A stretch of 64,000 nt of DNA, from assembly GCA_003249225.1 (NCBI GenBank), contig QKJQ01000037.1:186001-250000 (forward strand), in the 5' to 3' direction. A model generated the notes under the pieces. It worked only from the letters and a program-made list of their open reading frames with translations, had not been told where the DNA came from and made no database searches. The DNA is from Clostridia bacterium (lineage in GTDB: Bacteria; Bacillota; Clostridia; Lachnospirales; Lachnospiraceae). The position numbers and the translations under genes were made by a program. Positions 8,865-18,076 of the stretch are shown in pieces. Position 1 is the stretch's first letter, and every line of letters starts with the position of its first letter.

Positions 8865-8880
8865 CTATTCATTTAACTTA

Positions 8881-8971
8881 TTGGTCTCTTTTATTACCTC
8901 TTAACTACTTTTCTATTTCCCTTTTCATTTACTTTTCTAATAACTTCTTTGTTTACTTCTTTCTTGTCTTT
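8881..8971 (-). repeat. Imperfect purine-rich tandem repeats directly after the M32 stop
   Basis: Read on the minus strand, the bases that follow the peptidase stop codon are a run of degenerate units of the type GAAAAGTAAATG / AAGAAGTAAACA, rich in A and G and almost free of C. They end shortly before the terminator hairpin. The copies are too diverged for a fixed period. Confidence 0.45.
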
Positions 8972-10462
8972 TTATTTGCCGTACTTTTCTGTCAGATACG
9001 TAATATAATACTCTGCGTTCAACGGTTCTCCGGTAATCTCCATGAGCATCTCATTCGTTGTTTTGGTCTTGCCCCACTTATGAATGTTCTCTTTCAGGAA
9101 TTCACGGATCGAAGACAGATCACTTTCCAGCAGTAGCTTTTCAATCGGCATTTTCTGATTCATATAATGATACAACTGAGCAGCAACGGCATTCCCCAAT
9201 GCGTAGGATGGAAAGTATCCAAAGCTGCCGCCGGACCAGTGCAGATCCTGTAAAATACCAAGTCTATCGTTTGGTGGTGTCATACCAAGGTACTCCTGAT
9301 ATTTTTCATTCCAGACCTTTGGCAGGTCTTTTGTCTCAATTTCATTATTGAATATCATCCGCTCAATCTCATAGCGGACCATAATATGAAGCGAATAGGT
9401 AAGTTCATCGGATTCTGTTCTTATAAATCCAGGTTCTGCTTTGTTTATCCCCGCTATGAACTGATCCAGTGATACATCGCATAATGACTCAGGGAACGTG
9501 TCTTTTAATTTATCCCAGATAGGGGTCCAGAAAGCTTTGCTTCGTCCAAGCATGTTCTCATAGAATCTTGACTGGGACTCATGCATACCCATCGATGTTC
9601 CACTCCCGACCGGAGTGAGGGTCAGTTCATCACTGACACCCATTTCATACAAGGCATGCCCTGCCTCGTGAATAATGGAGAATATACTGCTTTCCAGATT
9701 ATTCTCATAATAATGCGTCGTAATTCGTACATCGTGATTATGGAATTCCATGGTAAATGGGTGCTCACTCTCCGCCAGAACCCCACGTTTAAAATCAAAC
9801 CCAACATATTCTGCAAGGAATTTTCCAAATTCAGCCTGCTTGTCACTGGCAAAAAAACGCTCATTATACGACTTATCAACTTCGCCCTTTTCTCTGACCT
9901 TTGCAAGCAGCGGTACAACTGCCTCTCTGATCCTTCCAAAGAATTCATCAAGCTCTTTTGTTGTAAAGCCTTCCTCGTAATCATCCAGAAGAATGTCATA
10001 AAGCTTCTGTCCTTCTTTTGCGCGGTAGCCAGCAAACTTCTTCTGTATCTCAATAATCCTGTCCAAGGTCGGCATATAAGAAGCATAGTCATCATTCTGC
10101 TTTGCTTTCGCCCAGATTGCGGCGGCTTCTGAAGTCAGTGCTTCAAACTCCATATATTCTTCTGCCGGAATCACCTTGATTTTTTCTATGTCTTTTGCCA
10201 TGTTCTTCACAATAGCTTTTTCTTTCCAGTCAAGTGTTTCCTGTTCTTTTGGCTGTGAAAGCTTCTCTAAAAGTTCCATGACCTTGTCATTCACTGCTGT
10301 GTGATAGTATTCACCGGACAAAATCCCAAGCACACCCGATGTATTTTTTATGGCTTCTTCCGGCGCCAGTGTTTCATTATCCCAGTGCAGCATCGATAAT
10401 GCGGTACCAAGTGCTGCGCTTTTTTCAATGTAGGTTTTCAGTTCTTCATAATATGCATTCAT
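8972..10462 (-). CDS. Carboxypeptidase Taq-type (M32) metallopeptidase
   Basis: This is a 496-aa zinc carboxypeptidase of peptidase family M32, removing C-terminal residues from peptides, presumably in the cytoplasm since there is no signal peptide. The zinc site HEAGH (in SIIHEAGHALYEMGV) is intact near residue 265, and downstream IRTESDELTYSLHIMVRYE matches the conserved M32 region that carries the third ligand. Length is the usual 490-510 residues. The start at 10462 is preferred over the ATG at 10483 because GGGAGG lies 5 bases upstream. It is a single-gene unit with its own terminator at 8809-8864. Confidence 0.95.
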   Translation of the reverse strand: MNAYYEELKTYIEKSAALGTALSMLHWDNETLAPEEAIKNTSGVLGILSGEYYHTAVNDKVMELLEKLSQPKEQETLDWKEKAIVKNMAKDIEKIKVIPAEEYMEFEALTSEAAAIWAKAKQNDDYASYMPTLDRIIEIQKKFAGYRAKEGQKLYDILLDDYEEGFTTKELDEFFGRIREAVVPLLAKVREKGEVDKSYNERFFASDKQAEFGKFLAEYVGFDFKRGVLAESEHPFTMEFHNHDVRITTHYYENNLESSIFSIIHEAGHALYEMGVSDELTLTPVGSGTSMGMHESQSRFYENMLGRSKAFWTPIWDKLKDTFPESLCDVSLDQFIAGINKAEPGFIRTESDELTYSLHIMVRYEIERMIFNNEIETKDLPKVWNEKYQEYLGMTPPNDRLGILQDLHWSGGSFGYFPSYALGNAVAAQLYHYMNQKMPIEKLLLESDLSSIREFLKENIHKWGKTKTTNEMLMEITGEPLNAEYYITYLTEKYGK

Positions 10463-10623
10463 AGCATCCTCCCTTATTTGCAAAAAAGATTCAAATACAA
10501 TGTGTTTTATACGCTCCTCTTTTCATAATTTTTACTCATTCAAGGTTCTGAGGCACCATCGGCTTTTATTGACAGTACCTACTTTATATTACTCCACCCT
10601 GTAAAATTTCTCAAGTTTAACCA

Positions 10624-10651
10624 TTGATTTTTTATGAATTTTTCTTATACT
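10624..10651 (+). promoter_or_regulatory. Probable promoter of the alpha-galactosidase gene
   Basis: TTGATT (10624-10629) and TATACT (10646-10651) are 16 bases apart, about 75 bases before the GH27 start. Confidence 0.55.
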
Positions 10652-10728
10652 AAACTTATGAAGTTAGGGTCTAACAATACCCTGCAGATGACTATAATAA
10701 GATCAACGTTTATCAAAGGAGAAGATGA

Positions 10729-12012
10729 ATGAATAAAAATCAACGAGCGCTAACACCGCCTATGGGATGGAACAGCTGGGACTGTTATGGGGCTTCCGTA
10801 ACGGAAGAAGAGCTTCTTGGCAATGCAGAATATATGGCTGAGAATCTCAAACAATTCGGATGGGAATACATAGTCTGCGATATTCAGTGGTATGAGCCGA
10901 CGGCTGAATCCACCGATTACCATAAGTTTACTCCTCTTGTTATGGACGAGTACTCAAGGCTTCTGCCTGCCGTCAACCGTTTCCCTTCAGCAAAAGACGG
11001 CAAGGGATTCCGTCCGATTGCAGATAAAGTTCATGCCCTTGGTCTTAAATTCGGTATTCATATCATGCGTGGTATTCCAAGACAGGCCGCTCATCAGAAC
11101 ACAAAAATTCTTGGAACAACAGCAACCGCCAGAGAAATCGCACATCCCTACTCCATCTGTTCCTGGAATACAGATATGTATGGAGTCGATGCAAGAGTGC
11201 TAGGAGCTCAGGAATACTATAATTCCTTGTTCGAACTGTATGCCTCCTGGGAAATCGATTTTGTTAAAGTAGATGACATCTGTGTTACAGAATTCAAGCC
11301 ACATGACCTGTATTCTGCAAAAGAAGAGATTGAAATGATAGCAAAAGCCATTGAAAACTGTGGTCGTGATATCGTACTCAGCCTTTCTCCCGGTCCGGCT
11401 ATGATCGAACATGCCGACCATCTTCGTGAGCATGCCAATATGTGGCGTATGACCGGTGATCTTTGGGATAACTGGCCATCCTTAAAAGCTATGTTCGACC
11501 GCTGCAGGAACTGGGCACCTTTTGTTTCAGAAGGCTGCTGGCCGGACTGTGATATGCTGCCTCTTGGTCACATAGCCATCCGTTATGGAGACAAAGCTAC
11601 CGCGAATCGTATGACCTTTTTAACAAAAGATGAGCAAAGAACTATGATTACCCTATGGTCCATCTTCCGTTCTCCGCTTATGATGGGCGGTGAGATGCGT
11701 GATAATGACGAGTATACACTCTCTTTGTTAACCAATGAAGAAGTTCTTTACGTTCACCGCAATACCCATGGAGCAAAAGAGATTCAGCGAGTTGACGATT
11801 TGATCCTCTGGCGTACGCAAGATAATGAGAATAACACTTACATTGCTGCTTTTAATATAGGTGAGGTCACGCAAATGCTTGCTCTTTCAAGCATACCGGA
11901 CTCCTCTTCCAAAATATTTCGTGACCTTTGGGAGAAAAAAGACCTTGAACCAGCCGCAACTGAGTCCATATCACTTCCTCCACATGGCGCTGTTCTTTAT
12001 AAACTTTGCTAA
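10729..12012 (+). CDS. Alpha-galactosidase, glycoside hydrolase family 27
   Basis: This is a 427-aa enzyme that should release terminal alpha-galactosyl groups from galacto-oligosaccharides such as melibiose or raffinose. The GH27 signature TPPMGWNSWDCYG lies at residues 9-21. The nucleophile region is IDFVKVDDI, with the catalytic Asp in VDD, and the acid/base region is WPDCDMLPLG. A small C-terminal beta domain follows the barrel. There is no signal peptide, so the enzyme is probably cytoplasmic and acts on imported sugars. A good AAAGGAGAAG site precedes the ATG. No sugar transporter is adjacent; the next gene is a MATE transporter about 150 bases on. Confidence 0.93.
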   Translation: MNKNQRALTPPMGWNSWDCYGASVTEEELLGNAEYMAENLKQFGWEYIVCDIQWYEPTAESTDYHKFTPLVMDEYSRLLPAVNRFPSAKDGKGFRPIADKVHALGLKFGIHIMRGIPRQAAHQNTKILGTTATAREIAHPYSICSWNTDMYGVDARVLGAQEYYNSLFELYASWEIDFVKVDDICVTEFKPHDLYSAKEEIEMIAKAIENCGRDIVLSLSPGPAMIEHADHLREHANMWRMTGDLWDNWPSLKAMFDRCRNWAPFVSEGCWPDCDMLPLGHIAIRYGDKATANRMTFLTKDEQRTMITLWSIFRSPLMMGGEMRDNDEYTLSLLTNEEVLYVHRNTHGAKEIQRVDDLILWRTQDNENNTYIAAFNIGEVTQMLALSSIPDSSSKIFRDLWEKKDLEPAATESISLPPHGAVLYKLC

Positions 12013-12104
12013 AAGCAGTACCGTTTCAGACTTGTTTTTCTCTGTTTTCCCATAAAAAATTTTATTGTTTTTTTTGTTCTAAAATGCTATTCTTAGTATC
12101 GCTG

Positions 12105-12128
12105 ACCGCCGGACACCGTGCCGGCGGT
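12105..12128 (+). other. GC-rich hairpin in the MATE leader
   Basis: ACCGCCGG (12105-12112) pairs perfectly with CCGGCGGT (12121-12128) around an 8-base loop. There is no T-run after it, so it is not a standard terminator. It sits about 30 bases before the MATE start and could be a weak GH27 transcript end or a structured leader element. Confidence 0.5.
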
Positions 12129-12159
12129 ATTAATTCGTATTTATATATGAGGTCATAGA

Positions 12160-13545
12160 ATGAAAAATCTGATTGCTCTTTTGCAGCGGGACGGCAGCAA
12201 AGACATGACAAGCGGATCACCGCTAAAGCTAATACTTACCTTTACCATACCGCTTTTGATTGGTAATGTATTTCAACAGTTCTACAGTATGGCTGATACC
12301 ATTATTGTGGGAAAAATTATTGGTGCCACTGCATTAGCTGCGGTCGGCACTACCGGACCGATTAATTTTCTGGTCCTTGGATTTATAATAGGTCTGACCA
12401 GTGGTTTTGCTGTTATCACTGCTCAGTACTTTGGTGCTAAGGATTTTCATTACCTGAGACGCTCAATCGCTGCCATAATCAAACTATGTATTATTACGGT
12501 CATTAGCATAACCATACTGTCTGTTTTTTCCGCACGATCTCTGCTTGTGATGATCAATACCCCCTCTGACATCATTGATGACGCTTGGTCATATATTGTA
12601 ATAATCTTTGCCGGTATAGCCACGATGGTTCTCTACAATATGTCATCAGGAATACTTCGGGCACTTGGCGACAGCAAAACACCACTGTTCTTTTTGATTC
12701 TGTCCTCTCTTTTGAATATCGGCTTTGATTTTCTTTTTATCCTGGTCTTTCACTTGGGCGTTGCCGGTGCTGCTTTGGCAACGGTCATATCGCAGGGTGT
12801 TTCCGGAGTTCTCTGCCTGATTTATATGATTAAGAATTATCCTTATCTGGCTCCTGAAAAAGGAGACTGGAAATCAAATCCTGCTTTTTACTGGCGCCAC
12901 CTTCGTATCGGCCTGCCGATGGCATTTCAGTTTTCGATCACAGCCATTGGTGTTGTGGTGCTTCAGGGAGCCTTAAATTTATTTGGTTCTGTTGCCATTG
13001 CTGCCTTCACGGCTGCTACCAAGGTCGAACAGCTCGTTACACAGCCGGCGGGTTCTTTCGGTGTAACAATGGCAAATTATGCCGGTCAGAATCTTGGTGC
13101 AGGAAGACTTGACCGCGTCCGCGACGGTGTAAGAAAATGCACTATTCTTACCTTATCCTTTGCAGTTGCCGGTTTGATCATTCTACAGCTTTTTGGAACT
13201 GAATTGACCAATCTGTTCGTGAACAGCTCTGAGCCTGCTTACCTTGAGATCCTGTCACTCTCAAAACGTTATCTTACCCTGTGTTCTCTCTTTTTCCCTG
13301 CTTTATTCCTGCTTTTTGTGCACAGAAATGCGCTTCAGGGGATTGGAAGAAGTTTTATGCCGCTTATGGCCGGCGTCTTTGAACTTGTTACCCGTGTTAT
13401 TGTTGCCATGACGCTGCCGCAAGTACTTGGATTTACCGGTATCTGTCTGGCTGGCCCCTTTGCCTGGGTATCTGCCGCTGCCCTTTTAGCGGTCTCATAC
13501 TTTGTGATTATGCGACAGATGAAAAAGCAAAGAAGGATTTTTTGA
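12160..13545 (+). CDS. MATE family efflux transporter
   Basis: This is a 461-aa multidrug and toxin extrusion transporter, a cation-coupled antiporter with 12 membrane helices. The N-terminal pattern LILTFTIPLLIGNVFQQFYS followed by MADTIIVG is typical of the DinF/NorM-like branch common in Clostridia. The two six-helix halves are both complete, the second starting near residue 245 (RIGLPMAFQFSITAIGVVVL). The length is normal. The start has GAGG about 8 bases upstream. The substrate cannot be inferred. A terminator follows at 13560-13626. Confidence 0.93.
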   Translation: MKNLIALLQRDGSKDMTSGSPLKLILTFTIPLLIGNVFQQFYSMADTIIVGKIIGATALAAVGTTGPINFLVLGFIIGLTSGFAVITAQYFGAKDFHYLRRSIAAIIKLCIITVISITILSVFSARSLLVMINTPSDIIDDAWSYIVIIFAGIATMVLYNMSSGILRALGDSKTPLFFLILSSLLNIGFDFLFILVFHLGVAGAALATVISQGVSGVLCLIYMIKNYPYLAPEKGDWKSNPAFYWRHLRIGLPMAFQFSITAIGVVVLQGALNLFGSVAIAAFTAATKVEQLVTQPAGSFGVTMANYAGQNLGAGRLDRVRDGVRKCTILTLSFAVAGLIILQLFGTELTNLFVNSSEPAYLEILSLSKRYLTLCSLFFPALFLLFVHRNALQGIGRSFMPLMAGVFELVTRVIVAMTLPQVLGFTGICLAGPFAWVSAAALLAVSYFVIMRQMKKQRRIF

Positions 13546-13559
13546 AGCAAATGAATACA

Positions 13560-13626
13560 AAAGGTTCCATACAAAATTCAGAAGAAAGCGTGATGTCTTT
13601 CGAAAGAATGTGGTATGGAACCTTTT
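13560..13626. terminator. Bidirectional terminator between MATE and metY
   Basis: AAAGGTTCCATAC (13560-13572) pairs with GTATGGAACCTTT (from 13612) and is followed by T-runs on both strands; the loop is about 39 bases and includes a small inner hairpin (TCTTTCGAAAGA). Confidence 0.8.
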
Positions 13627-13631
13627 TATAT

Positions 13632-13735
13632 ATGATTCAGGCTTAATTATGATTCAGGTTTAATTATGATTCTTTTTTTGAATCAGGTTAACTATGATTT
13701 TTTTGTTTCAGGCTCAATTATGATTCATTTTATGA
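13632..13735 (-). repeat. Imperfect tandem repeats directly after the metY stop
   Basis: About five copies of a roughly 17-base unit (TATGATTCAGGYTTAAT on the plus strand), some with inserted T-runs, fill the space between the metY stop codon and the terminator. Confidence 0.75.
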
Positions 13736-15001
13736 CTATTCAATTGCTGCAAAGCCTTTGTCGATGTCTGCGATGATATCATCTACATTTTCAAGTCCAC
13801 AGGAGAAACGGATCATTCCGCTGTCAATTCCAGCCGCAACGAGCTGTTCATCGGTCAGCTGTCTGTGCGTTGCTGATGCCGGATGAAGGACACAGGTACG
13901 AATATCCGCTACGTGTACAACGTTGGATGCCAGTTCCAGGTGATCCATGAACTTCACTGCATTTTCTCTCCCGCCTTTGATCGAGAAGGTAATGACACCG
14001 CTGCACCCATCCGGAAGGTATTTCTTTGATAGTGCATGGTGCTTATCTGTTTCAAGTCCCGGATAAGTCACAGAAATAACCTTGTCGGACTTTTGAATAT
14101 ACTCAGCGACTTTCTTTGCATTCTCACAGTACTGCTTCATACGCACCGGCAATGTCTCCAGTCCAAGATTCAGCAGAAAGGCTGAATTTGCTGCCGGGTA
14201 ACAGCCAAAGTCTCTCATCAACTGCATTCTTGCTTTAATGATGTAAGCCATCGGTCCAAAGGTCTCGGTATAAGACACACCGTGATAACTAGCATCCGGC
14301 TCAACAAATTCCGGAAATTTTCCATTGGTCCAGTCAAATTTGCCACCGTCAACGATAACACCGCCGCCCTGTACGGCATGACCATCCATGTATTTTGTCG
14401 TAGAATGAACAACGATGTCTGCGCCCCATTCAATCGGACGGCAAAGAATCGGAGTTGCAAACGTATTGTCAATGATCAGCGGAACCTTATTTTTATGTGC
14501 AATTCCTGCGAACTTCTCAATATCACATACCGCAAGTGCCGGATTTGCCAGTGTCTCACAGAAAAAAGCTTTTGTATTTGGTTTAAATGCTTTGCTGATC
14601 TCTTCTTCGGATGCTTCCTGATCTACAAAGATACATTCAATTCCAAAACGTTTCATGGATACTGCGAACAGATTCACCGTTCCCCCGTAAATCGTTCCTG
14701 TTGAAACAAAGCTGTCTCCTGCACTGCAGACGTTCAAAATAGAAAGCAAAGAAGCTGCCTGACCGCTTGTCGTACACATGGCTCCCACACCACCCTCAAG
14801 TGCTGCGATTTTCTTTTCCACTGCATCTACTGTAGGGTTCGCAAATCTTGAATACATAAACTCCGTTGGCATATCAAAAAGCTGAGCTATATGCTCTGTG
14901 GAATCAAAGCAGTAGGTCGTGCTCTGTACGATCGGTACGACTCTGGGATCACCATTTTTTGGTGTATATCCTTCATGCAGACATTTTGTTTCTATTTTCA
15001 T
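13736..15001 (-). CDS. metY: O-acetylhomoserine sulfhydrylase
   Basis: This is a 421-aa pyridoxal-phosphate enzyme of the Cys/Met metabolism family. The start KIETKCLHEGYTPKNGDPR and the long insert after the PLP lysine are typical of MetY-type O-acetylhomoserine aminocarboxypropyltransferases, which make homocysteine from O-acetylhomoserine and sulfide. The PLP lysine lies in VVHSTTKYMDGH, near residue 210. The length (about 425) also fits MetY better than cystathionine gamma-synthase (about 380). GGAGG lies 5 bases before the ATG. No SAM riboswitch or T-box is visible in the short leader. Confidence 0.92.
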   Translation of the reverse strand: MKIETKCLHEGYTPKNGDPRVVPIVQSTTYCFDSTEHIAQLFDMPTEFMYSRFANPTVDAVEKKIAALEGGVGAMCTTSGQAASLLSILNVCSAGDSFVSTGTIYGGTVNLFAVSMKRFGIECIFVDQEASEEEISKAFKPNTKAFFCETLANPALAVCDIEKFAGIAHKNKVPLIIDNTFATPILCRPIEWGADIVVHSTTKYMDGHAVQGGGVIVDGGKFDWTNGKFPEFVEPDASYHGVSYTETFGPMAYIIKARMQLMRDFGCYPAANSAFLLNLGLETLPVRMKQYCENAKKVAEYIQKSDKVISVTYPGLETDKHHALSKKYLPDGCSGVITFSIKGGRENAVKFMDHLELASNVVHVADIRTCVLHPASATHRQLTDEQLVAAGIDSGMIRFSCGLENVDDIIADIDKGFAAIE

Positions 15002-15051
15002 GTTATCCTCCGTTCTTGTGCTTGAACTTGTGTTTACTTTATATTTTACTC

Positions 15052-15080
15052 ATGTTACCATGGTTTATTTTTTGCGTCAA
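15052..15080 (-). promoter_or_regulatory. Probable metY promoter
   Basis: On the minus strand TTGACG (15075-15080) and TAACAT (15052-15057) are 17 bases apart, about 50 bases before the metY start. Confidence 0.6.
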
Positions 15081-15116
15081 GAAGAAACTACGAGTGAAAT
15101 CTTCTTGATTTTCCCA

Positions 15117-15144
15117 TTGACAAAGATAGGATTCATGCTATAAT
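15117..15144 (+). promoter_or_regulatory. Sigma-A promoter of the FMN riboswitch transcript
   Basis: A perfect TTGACA (15117-15122) and a perfect TATAAT (15139-15144) are separated by 16 bases and lie just before the riboswitch. Confidence 0.9.
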
Positions 15145-15167
15145 CTAAGCAACATTTGAATAAGCTC

Positions 15168-15323
15168 GTCTTCAGGGCAGGGTGTAATTCCCGATCGGCG
15201 GTAAAGTCCGCGAGCGTGCTGACTCTGGTATCTTTCATTGAATGAATATAAAGATCCAGTCAGAGAACACGCAGAATTGGTGCAACTCCAATACCGACAG
15301 TTAAAGTCTGGATGAAAGAAGGC
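15168..15323 (+). promoter_or_regulatory. FMN riboswitch (RFN element)
   Basis: The conserved RFN blocks are present in order: CTTCAGGGCAGGGTG, AATTCCCGATCGGCGGTAAA, GTCCGCGAGC, the variable arm (about 15222-15262), CAGAATTGGTGCAACTCC, ATACCGACAGT and the closing GTCTGGATGAAAGAAGG. It senses flavin mononucleotide and is followed by a terminator, so it should switch off ribU transcription when FMN is plentiful. Confidence 0.97.
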
Positions 15324-15367
15324 ATATCATATATTAGGACCATACTTGGTTTTAATCTGTTATTGCA

Positions 15368-15397
15368 CACCCGAAGACCTTTCTTCGGGTGTTTTTT
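15368..15397 (+). terminator. Terminator of the FMN riboswitch expression platform
   Basis: CACCCGAAG pairs with CTTCGGGTG and is followed by six T. A second small hairpin with complementary AAAGGC/GCCTTT arms follows at 15402-15419. Confidence 0.9.
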
Positions 15398-15539
15398 CGC
15401 TTAAAGGCTTCGCCTTTAGCCTTTTTATTCATCAACGTTTGTGTACCGCTTCCTGATTATCAAAGCTGGCTGCACCTACGACCGCACAAAAATATGTGCC
15501 AATAATAAGTGCGTATAAAACGCAGAAATGAGGATTAAA

Positions 15540-16208
15540 ATGAAAGTAAAAGATTATTCAGCACGAACAAAAAAAATAGTCCTTCTTGGACTTTTGTCTG
15601 CCATAGCTCTGGCCGTCGTCATTGCTTTCCGGATTCCGATCGTATTATTCCTTAAATACGAACCAAAGGGTGTTATTATCGCCATCGGTGGTTTCCTGTA
15701 TGGCCCGCTTGCCGCATTTATTATTACAACGATTGTATCGATTATTGAAATGTTCACAATCAGTTCGGATGGCATCATCGGCCTGATCATGAACATCTTT
15801 GCGACCGGAGCCTTTGCCTGTACAGCCGCTTTTGTATATAAGAGAAAGCACACCCTCACCGGTGCATTTTTTGGACTTGTACTTGGAAGCATTGCAATGA
15901 CGATCATCATGCTGATCTGGAATTATGTAATCACCCCTTACTATATGGGAATCCCAAGAGAAGAAGTCGTTGCACTCTTAGTACCGGCGATCCTTCCCTT
16001 CAACCTCTTAAAGGGCGGTCTGAACACCGGGCTTACCATGCTTTTATACAAACCAATCTCAACAGCACTGCGTAAAGCCGGCCTTCTTCCATCCTCCGCA
16101 CCGATGGAACAGCCACAGAAAAAACTGAACCTTGGCCTTTTGTTACTTGCTGCATTCATCCTGATCACCTGCATACTTCTGATTCTTGCCATAAACAATA
16201 TATTATAA
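15540..16208 (+). CDS. ribU: Riboflavin ECF transporter substrate-binding subunit
   Basis: This is a 222-aa integral membrane S component of an energy-coupling-factor transporter. It has about six hydrophobic segments, the first beginning IVLLGLLSAIALAVVIAFRI, followed by the RibU-like EPKGVIIAIGGFLYGPLAAF. The FMN riboswitch just upstream makes riboflavin the almost certain substrate. The shared EcfA/EcfA'/EcfT module is not in this window. The ATG at 15540 is preferred to that at 15528 because the AGG that could bind the ribosome lies between them. The C-terminal tail is extended by one further membrane helix (LLLLAAFILITCILLILA). Confidence 0.93.
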   Translation: MKVKDYSARTKKIVLLGLLSAIALAVVIAFRIPIVLFLKYEPKGVIIAIGGFLYGPLAAFIITTIVSIIEMFTISSDGIIGLIMNIFATGAFACTAAFVYKRKHTLTGAFFGLVLGSIAMTIIMLIWNYVITPYYMGIPREEVVALLVPAILPFNLLKGGLNTGLTMLLYKPISTALRKAGLLPSSAPMEQPQKKLNLGLLLLAAFILITCILLILAINNIL

Positions 16209-16223
16209 TAGAGGTATCAATTA

Positions 16224-17984
16224 TTGAAGACGAATGTCAGTTCTGAGAGAAATTCAAAGTTTTTTATCATCCTACCTATATTGATCGTGGTTCTTGCTGC
16301 AGGTGTTTTTGCTTACACCTACCTGAAACCATATTATTATGTAAGTCTGGATGTAAATCCGGGTATTACCTATGAAGTTAATCGATATGAAAGAATTCTC
16401 TTGGTCGAAGCGGCAAACGAGGATGCCATGTCCATTGTCAGCAGGCTTGACATCAAGAACCTGTCCATTGCGGAAGGTATTGAACAAACCGTAAGTGTGA
16501 TCAGCGAGGATGGCTACTTTACCGATGCAGCAGGTTCGATCTATCTTGCCACTGCAGGTGCAGATAATCTAAAATCATCCCGGCTGGCGCTTGCCCTTAA
16601 GTCATCCCTTGAACAAAGTAACAATGAAAACGATATTGTTGCAGAGGTTCTTGCCGCTACCGTAACGCTTGAGACGGTAGCGGAGGTAAAATCACTTGAT
16701 ATAACAGCAGGGAAATATGATCTTATAAAAAATCAGCTGAAAGCAAATGTTAGTGATGATACCATCAATGCCTCAATCAATGATCTGGTTTCACAAAAAA
16801 GTACCGATGATGTTGTGGATCCTTCTTATGTAATTCAATCCGTGAAGGCCTATATGGAGAATGATAAAGACTCCTTTATGGAAGCGATTTCTGTGCTTGC
16901 AGATGCACTGCCGGGTATTGAAAAGTTATCCTATGAAGATGCAAGAACCTTTTATGCTTATTTTATTGAAACTCATATGAACATTGACCTTTCCTCACTC
17001 AGTGAGGAGGACGCCGTTGCTCTGGTTACTGATTTCATGACAACAGAACAACTGGCAGAGGCACAACAGTACAAGGTCGATATCACCGGACTCTCCCTTC
17101 TTGATGCACAGCTTAAAATAGAAGCTGCAAAGCAGGAACTTATGCGGGAAGAAGCAACCGAATTAAAAGAAAAAGCAGCTTTCTATGGCATCGATATCAC
17201 TGGACTGTCAAAAGAAGAAGCCTGGAAACTGATTAAAGAACTGCAAATACAGGATGAGAGCAACGGAACAGCTCCTGACTTAACAAATCCGGATGAACTG
17301 GCTGCACAGGCAGAAAAATTTGGTGTGGATATAACTGGGTTGTCACAGGAAGATGCCATTGCGCTGGTGAAGGAAGCTATGAATACCAAGGATGCTCCAA
17401 CAGTCGGACCCGCAAGCGGTACCCCCGGTGTTGAAAGCTGCAAAAGCTACGCAGAAAAGATCCAGTATGATCTGACCGGTATGTCAGACGAGCAGATCAT
17501 AGCAACAATCGAGCCAATTATGCGGGCTGACAACGCATCCTATCTGGGTCTTGATCTATCCGGTATGAGCGAAGAAGAAGCATGGAAGGTAATAAATGAA
17601 GCCCAGTTCAACCAACTTGTTACTGATCTTGCCAATTATGGTGTTGATACGACCGGTATGAGTTTAGAACAAATGTATACAGCACGCAGAGAGAAGCAAG
17701 TTGAAGAAGAAGCGGCACAGGCGATTCAGGATAAATGGGATGAACTAAGAACCAGAACCATTACGGTTGAAGCTGAACTTGATTTCACCGGGTTGAGTAT
17801 CGAAGAAGCGGAAGCACTCGTCGTAGCTGCGGAAGATTATTATCGAATCAGAAAGCCTTTGCTTGAGCAGGCAGGTCAATGGGGATTTGATGCATCCAAT
17901 ATGACAAATGAAGAGGTCGATGCAAAGATAAAAGAACTGTTACAGACACCTCATGATTTTCCGGATGAAGAAGAAAGTAACTAA
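16224..17984 (+). CDS. Membrane protein with RsgI-like domain and DITGLS repeats
   Basis: This 586-aa protein starts at TTG with GAGGT 9 bases upstream, 15 bases after ribU, so it is probably co-transcribed under FMN riboswitch control. One N-terminal membrane helix (residues about 12-31) is followed by VSLDVNPGITYEVNRYERI, which matches the extracytoplasmic middle domain of RsgI-type anti-sigma factors. The N-terminal anti-sigma domain itself is absent. From about residue 280 the chain holds eight degenerate repeats built on DITGLSxEEAxxLI (for example DITGLSKEEAWKLI, VDITGLSQEDAIALV, LDLSGMSEEEAWKVI). The chain is acidic and presumably outside the membrane. Its function is unknown. Confidence 0.85.
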   Translation: MKTNVSSERNSKFFIILPILIVVLAAGVFAYTYLKPYYYVSLDVNPGITYEVNRYERILLVEAANEDAMSIVSRLDIKNLSIAEGIEQTVSVISEDGYFTDAAGSIYLATAGADNLKSSRLALALKSSLEQSNNENDIVAEVLAATVTLETVAEVKSLDITAGKYDLIKNQLKANVSDDTINASINDLVSQKSTDDVVDPSYVIQSVKAYMENDKDSFMEAISVLADALPGIEKLSYEDARTFYAYFIETHMNIDLSSLSEEDAVALVTDFMTTEQLAEAQQYKVDITGLSLLDAQLKIEAAKQELMREEATELKEKAAFYGIDITGLSKEEAWKLIKELQIQDESNGTAPDLTNPDELAAQAEKFGVDITGLSQEDAIALVKEAMNTKDAPTVGPASGTPGVESCKSYAEKIQYDLTGMSDEQIIATIEPIMRADNASYLGLDLSGMSEEEAWKVINEAQFNQLVTDLANYGVDTTGMSLEQMYTARREKQVEEEAAQAIQDKWDELRTRTITVEAELDFTGLSIEEAEALVVAAEDYYRIRKPLLEQAGQWGFDASNMTNEEVDAKIKELLQTPHDFPDEEESN

Positions 17985-17997
17985 TTCTATTTACTTC

Positions 17998-18052
17998 AAA
18001 ATGAGCTTTTGCATGTACGATTGTACTATCGTAAAGCAAAGGCTCATTTTTC
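17998..18052 (+). terminator. Terminator of the ribU transcript
   Basis: AAAATGAGC and TTTGC pair with GCAAAGGCTCATTTTT across a central loop, and the stem ends in five T. Confidence 0.8.
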
Positions 18053-18076
18053 ATACAAAGATCTATGAACTGTGAG

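Noticed and set aside
9581-10132. 183-aa plus-strand reading frame
   Set aside because: It is antisense to the M32 peptidase gene and has no ribosome binding site.
15002-15051. SAM riboswitch or T-box in front of metY
   Set aside because: The leader between the promoter and the start is only about 45 bases, too short for either element.
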